Shown: positions 60,303 to 64,000 of the stretch, one piece after another
Position numbering within the stretch: position 1 is the stretch's first letter
Layout: each line of letters begins with the position of its first letter
DNA from: Verrucomicrobiaceae bacterium
GTDB taxonomy: Bacteria > Verrucomicrobiota > Verrucomicrobiia > Verrucomicrobiales > Akkermansiaceae
Reading direction: 5' to 3'
DNA length: 64,000 nt
Assembly (NCBI GenBank): GCA_027491155.1
Contig: JAIXWR010000043.1
Span: 62,001-126,000 of the forward strand
Notes under the pieces: generated by a model
Database searches by the model: none
What the model saw: the letters and a program-made list of their open reading frames with translations, nothing else
What the model was told of the DNA's origin: nothing
Program-made: the position numbers and the translations under genes

Positions 60303-63203
60303 ATGTCGCGTCCTCATCCCCTGCTGCTGCTCGTCCTCCTTCCCGCACTCCACGCCGCGGACTTCCATGTCGCCCTCACCGGGAAAGACTCCAACCCCGG
60401 CACAAAAGCAGCACCTTTTCTAACAATCGCCGCCGCCCGCAACGCCGCCCGGCCCTTCGCCGGCAAGGAAGCCGTCACGGTCACGGTCGGCGATGGCGTC
60501 CACTACCTGCCCGAAACCCTGGTCCTGAAGCCTGCCGACTCGGGCTCGGCGAAGTTTCCAATCGTCTATCAGGCGGAGCATGAAGGAAAGGCGGTCCTCA
60601 GCGGCGGCATCGATCTCGGCGGCGGGCTCTCCTGGAAGCAGGACGGGACCACCGGCATCTGGACCGCCGCCACCCCGGCCGGCCTCACCATCGACCAGCT
60701 CTTCATCAACGGCGCCCGCCAGCGGATGGCCCGCTATCCGAATTACGACGCCGCGCAAACCACCGCCGCGTATCAGGGCTTCTCCGCCGACGCCTTCTCG
60801 AAGGAACGCGCCTCGAAGTGGGCCGACCCCGCCGGCGGCTACATCCACGCCATGCACTCCGCCCGCTGGGGCGGTTACCATTACCGCATCACCGGCAAGA
60901 ACCCCGACGGCAGCGTCGCCTACGAGGGCGGCTGGCAGAACAACCGCCAGATGGGCATGCACAAGGACTTCCGGATGGTGGAAAACATCCGCGAGGAACT
61001 CGATGCCCCCGGCGAATGGTTCCACGACGCGAAAGCGAACGTCCTCCACTTCATCCCGGACGGCCCCTTCGATCCCGCCACGGCGAAAGTCGAAGCCGTC
61101 CGCCTCCGCCACCTCGTCGAGCTCCAGGGCAGCTCGAAGTCGCCGGTGAAGCACGTCACGTTCAAAGGCTTCGTCTTCCGCCACAGCGCCCGGACTTTCA
61201 TGGACACCAAGGAGCCGCTGCTGCGCTCCGACTGGACGATTTACCGCGGCGGCGCCGTCCTGCTCACCGGCACCGAGGACGTGGCCATCCTCGACAGCGA
61301 GTTCGACCAACCCGGCGGCAACGCGATCTTCGTCAACCACTACAACCGTCGTACCTTGATCAAGGGCTGCCACATCCACGACACCGGGGCCAGCGGCGTC
61401 TGCTTCGTCGGCGACCCCGCCGCGGTCCGCGATCCGCTCTTCGAATACGGCCAGTCCCAGGACCTGTCCACGATCGACCGCAACCCGGGCCCGAAGACCG
61501 ACAACTACCCCGCCGACTCGGTGGTCGAGGACTGCCTGATCCACGGCATCGGCCGCGTCGAGCGCCAGCCCGCCGGCGTGCAGATCTCGATGTCCGCGAA
61601 CATCACCGTCCGCGACACCTCCATCTACGACTGCGCCCGCGCCGGCATCAACATCAGCGAAGGCACCTGGGGCGGGCACCTGATCGAGGGCTGCGATGTC
61701 TTCGACACCGTGCTCGAAACCCACGACCACGGCTCCTTCAACTCCTGGGGCCGCGACCGCTTCTGGACCAGCAACCACCGCGGCGTCTCCCAGCCGGAGG
61801 TGAAGAAGGACCCCAAGCTGCCTTACCTCGATGCCGTCAAACCCACCGTCATCCGCCACTCCCGCTGGCGCTGCGACCACGGCTGGGACATCGACCTCGA
61901 CGACGGCTCCTCGAACTACGAGATCCATCATAATCTGATGCTCGCCGGCGGTCTCAAGTTCCGCGAGGGCTACGGCCGCAAGGCCTGGAACAATGTCCTG
62001 GTCAACAACGGCTTCCACCCCCACGTCTGGTTCGACGACAGCGGCAGCGAGTTCCGCTCGAACCTCGTCATGGCCGCCCACGCCCCGATCGGCCAACCGG
62101 AAGGCTGGGGCAAGCAGACCGACCGGAACTTCTTCACCGCCGAGTCCGACCGTCTCCGCCACGTGAACTCCGGCGCCGATGCCAACTCGCTCTCCGGCGA
62201 CCCGCAGTTCGTCGACCCCGCCGCCGGCGACTTCCGCGTGAAGGACGGCTCGCCCGTCTTGAAGACCGGCTTCGAGAACTTCCCGATGGACCGCTTCGGC
62301 GTGAAGAAGCCCGCGCTCAAGGCAATCGCCAAAACACCGGTCATCCCCGAACTCAAGTCCGCCACCCGCCAAGCCTCTAACAACTCCCCCGCCGCCCCGC
62401 TCCAATGGCTCGGTGCCGCCCTTCACGGCCTGCAAGGCGAGGAGTTCTCCGCCTTCGGCACCGCCAAGGAAGACGGCGGCGTCCAACTCGTCACCGTCCC
62501 CGAAGGCTCCGCCGCGGCGAAAGCAGGCTTCAGGAAGAACGACCTCGTCCAGGCGATCAACGGCCGCAAGGTCACCGGCACCGCCGACCTCTTCAAAGCC
62601 CTCGCCACCCTCGGCGACGCACCGCTCGTCGTGAAGATCGTCCGCAACCAGGCCCCACTCGAACTCAAGCCTGCCGCCGCACCCTTCACCCTCGTCGAAA
62701 GCGCGGACAACGCCGCCGGCTTCACCCGGCTCGCCCTCCCCGCCGCCCCCGCCGGCAGGATCCTGACCCGCTCCGCCACGAAGAACGACCCGCCCGCCAT
62801 CCTCACCGATGGCAAGCTCGCCGAAACCTACGGCCCGGTCTTCGACAACGGCATCCGCGACGGTGCCTACAAGCTCGACCTCGGCTCCAACCTGCCGCTC
62901 GCCGCGATCACTTCCTGGTCCTTCCACCAGAACTCCAACCGCGGTCCGCAGTCCGTCAGCCTCTTCGGCAGCAACGCCACCAGCGACCCCGGCTGGAACA
63001 CCGCCGACGCCACCCGCTTCACCCCGCTCGGCAGCCTCGACACCACCGCCCAGCCCGCCGGCAAGTTCAACGCCGCCTCTCTCCGCGCCCGCCCCGGCCA
63101 AACCCTCGGCACTTTCCGCTGGATCGTCTGGACCACCACTCCCGTCACTCCCGCCGGCGAAAACACCGCCTTCCAGGAACTCGCCGTGGAACCGGTACGC
63201 TGA
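60303..63203 (+). CDS. secreted right-handed beta-helix / PDZ protein
   Basis: 966-aa exported protein; the signal peptide is PLLLLVLLPALHA. The first 600 residues form a parallel beta-helix with pectate-lyase/GH141-like character (FHVALTGKDSNPGTKAAPFL; GCHIHDTGASGVCFVGDP; HSRWRCDHGWDIDLDDGSS). A PDZ-like domain follows at about 700-785 (VPEGSAAAKAGFRKNDLVQA). The last 165 residues look like a discoidin-type beta-sandwich with a conserved SWSFHQNSNRGPQSVSLFGS stretch. It is the last gene of the carbohydrate cluster. A polysaccharide lyase or glycosidase role is likely but the substrate is unknown. Confidence 0.82.
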   Translation: MSRPHPLLLLVLLPALHAADFHVALTGKDSNPGTKAAPFLTIAAARNAARPFAGKEAVTVTVGDGVHYLPETLVLKPADSGSAKFPIVYQAEHEGKAVLSGGIDLGGGLSWKQDGTTGIWTAATPAGLTIDQLFINGARQRMARYPNYDAAQTTAAYQGFSADAFSKERASKWADPAGGYIHAMHSARWGGYHYRITGKNPDGSVAYEGGWQNNRQMGMHKDFRMVENIREELDAPGEWFHDAKANVLHFIPDGPFDPATAKVEAVRLRHLVELQGSSKSPVKHVTFKGFVFRHSARTFMDTKEPLLRSDWTIYRGGAVLLTGTEDVAILDSEFDQPGGNAIFVNHYNRRTLIKGCHIHDTGASGVCFVGDPAAVRDPLFEYGQSQDLSTIDRNPGPKTDNYPADSVVEDCLIHGIGRVERQPAGVQISMSANITVRDTSIYDCARAGINISEGTWGGHLIEGCDVFDTVLETHDHGSFNSWGRDRFWTSNHRGVSQPEVKKDPKLPYLDAVKPTVIRHSRWRCDHGWDIDLDDGSSNYEIHHNLMLAGGLKFREGYGRKAWNNVLVNNGFHPHVWFDDSGSEFRSNLVMAAHAPIGQPEGWGKQTDRNFFTAESDRLRHVNSGADANSLSGDPQFVDPAAGDFRVKDGSPVLKTGFENFPMDRFGVKKPALKAIAKTPVIPELKSATRQASNNSPAAPLQWLGAALHGLQGEEFSAFGTAKEDGGVQLVTVPEGSAAAKAGFRKNDLVQAINGRKVTGTADLFKALATLGDAPLVVKIVRNQAPLELKPAAAPFTLVESADNAAGFTRLALPAAPAGRILTRSATKNDPPAILTDGKLAETYGPVFDNGIRDGAYKLDLGSNLPLAAITSWSFHQNSNRGPQSVSLFGSNATSDPGWNTADATRFTPLGSLDTTAQPAGKFNAASLRARPGQTLGTFRWIVWTTTPVTPAGENTAFQELAVEPVR

Positions 63204-63218
63204 TCATCCTCCACACTG

Positions 63219-63239
63219 GGAGCGCGGAATCCATTCCGC
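63219..63239. repeat. REP-like palindrome after the beta-helix gene
   Basis: GGAG (63219-63222) is followed by GCGGAAT-CC-ATTCCGC, a perfect 7-bp stem with a 2-base loop. A single copy here; it differs in sequence from the other GGAG units. Confidence 0.45.
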
Positions 63240-63351
63240 AGCAAGCCGCTAACCACCCTCCCAGACCCGCACCACCCGAACGCCGCCTCTTCGGACAATC
63301 ACGAAGCAGTGCTCATGGCATTCCCCGAAACCGGTTGACTTCCCGAGCCAA

Positions 63352-63366
63352 GTAATGAAGCATTAC
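63352..63366. promoter_or_regulatory. candidate operator of the antitoxin-toxin operon
   Basis: Perfect inverted repeat GTAATG-AAG-CATTAC. TTGACT, a good -35 hexamer, lies upstream at 63335-63340, placing the palindrome at the expected -10 region. AbrB-type antitoxins often bind such sites to repress their own operon. Confidence 0.5.
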
Positions 63367-63618
63367 ATCATGAAAGCCCTCGACACCTTGACCATCACCG
63401 AGAAAGGACAAGCTCAATTCCCGGCGAGCTGGCGCAAACAAGCAGGATTGATGCGAGGCGGCCCCTGCGACGTCCGCGTGCTGGACGACGGGCGGCTGAG
63501 CCTGCTGATTACCCCGCGTCCGCAGAAGCGCCGGGGCGCGGTGGGTCTGCTCGCGCATCTGGAAGATCAGACGGTCGCCTTTCCCAAGGTGAACCGCCAC
63601 ACCATGCCGTTCAAATGA
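63355..63618 (+). CDS. AbrB/MazE-type antitoxin
   Basis: 87-aa (or 82-aa) DNA-binding antitoxin with a swapped-hairpin AbrB domain at about 8-50 (TLTITEKGQAQFPASWRKQA, GPCDVRVLDDGRLSLLI). The tail (HTMPFK) probably binds the toxin. A second ATG at 63370 (MKALDTLTITEKG) is equally likely; it would leave the palindrome at 63352-63366 outside the coding sequence. The stop overlaps the toxin start by ATGA, the usual coupling of such pairs. Confidence 0.82.
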   Translation: MKHYIMKALDTLTITEKGQAQFPASWRKQAGLMRGGPCDVRVLDDGRLSLLITPRPQKRRGAVGLLAHLEDQTVAFPKVNRHTMPFK

Positions 63619-64000
63619 GCTTTCTGATCGATACCAACCTGATTTCGCTGTGCCACAAGAGGCACCTCCCTGCCAAGTTCAAGACATGGCTGCGGAAGAA
63701 CGAGGCGGACAGCTTCATCAGTTCGGTGACGATCGCTGAGATGCGCTATGGCGTGGAACTGGCGGATCCCTCGCACCAGCCGCTGCTGAGTCAACGGATC
63801 GCTCAAACCGAGGTGGATTTTGCCGAGGCGATCGAACCGGTGGACACCGATTGCCTGCTCGAATGGAAACGGGTTTTCACGTTCCTAAAGTCCATCCGCC
63901 GGACCTTGCCGTGCGAAGACACCTTGCTTGCAGCCCAATGCCTTTCCAAGGGCCATACGCTCGTAACGGACAACGCCAAGCACTTTGAACTGCTGCGCCC
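63615..64000 (+). CDS. PIN-domain toxin (VapC-like), 3' end outside window
   Basis: 128 codons are visible, starting MSFLIDTNLISLCHKRHLP; the gene runs off the window. The acidic residues of a PIN RNase are in place: Asp6 in FLIDTN, Glu42 in TIAEMRYGVEL, Asp102 in CEDTLLAAQC and Asp119 in LVTDNAKHF. Only a few C-terminal residues should be missing. It forms an overlapping pair with the preceding antitoxin, a type II toxin-antitoxin module. It likely cleaves tRNA or other RNA when the antitoxin is lost. Confidence 0.88.
   Translation, partial: MSFLIDTNLISLCHKRHLPAKFKTWLRKNEADSFISSVTIAEMRYGVELADPSHQPLLSQRIAQTEVDFAEAIEPVDTDCLLEWKRVFTFLKSIRRTLPCEDTLLAAQCLSKGHTLVTDNAKHFELLR

Noticed and set aside
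60420-63101. A long minus-strand open frame opposite the beta-helix gene
   Set aside because: Same antisense artefact; the plus-strand protein has a signal peptide and clear domains.

Overview
The window is a GC-rich (about two thirds G+C), gene-dense bacterial chromosome segment. Its content points to the Verrucomicrobiota, most likely a Luteolibacter-like member of Verrucomicrobiae. The pointers are a PEP-CTERM protein ending in VPEPS plus an Arg tail, giant autotransporter-associated beta-strand repeat proteins, Planctomycete-type cytochrome c / DUF1549 / DUF1553 and WD40 proteins, an ECF sigma/FecR pair, sulfatases and CotH/lamin-tail proteins. The assignment is an inference from gene families, not from a marker gene.

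Layout. 1-18 kb is mostly housekeeping: 3' part of an HrpB helicase, a secreted CotH/lamin-tail protein, lnt and a phosphohexomutase separated by a palindromic REP pair, an RlmI-type methyltransferase, and a minus-strand run holding uvrA, an ECF sigma factor, its membrane partner and a PDZ protein. A tRNA-Lys(CTT) with a strong terminator follows at 18.05 kb. 18-26 kb carries a cytochrome c/DUF1549/DUF1553 protein, a small membrane protein, a cytochrome c-WD40-coiled-coil protein and threonine ammonia-lyase. At 25.9-26.7 kb a REP-associated tyrosine transposase sits between two 130-bp REP modules.

26.7-38.3 kb looks like a YbbP-YbbA-TesA neighbourhood (permease, ATPase, SGNH esterase) split by a 7-kb defence island: type III restriction enzyme (res), a short ORF6N remnant, an intact ORF6N gene, the modification methyltransferase (mod) and a small hypothetical. 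The island has several unusual features: ATGA-coupled junctions, three covarying hairpins inside the ORF6N-type reading frames, a 5-copy octanucleotide repeat just upstream of mod, and a target-recognition region of clearly lower GC than the rest of mod.

38.4-43.1 kb has an M13 peptidase and an ABC ATPase/permease pair. 43.2-63.2 kb is a 20-kb, all-plus-strand secreted carbohydrate-processing cluster: sulfatase, sialate/acetyl esterase, ECF sigma + FecR-like regulator, two beta-strand-repeat surface proteins, three glycoside-hydrolase-like enzymes (one GH16 with an inserted domain), a PEP-CTERM protein and a beta-helix/PDZ protein. The window ends in an AbrB-type antitoxin and a PIN-domain toxin cut by the window edge.

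Strongest leads: the covarying in-frame palindromes of the ORF6N genes, the repeat-flanked mod gene (possible phase variation), the RAYT/REP element, and neighbouring paralogues that share an N-terminal domain but carry different C-terminal anchoring modules. Intergenic stretches not listed are under 300 bases and show nothing I can support.
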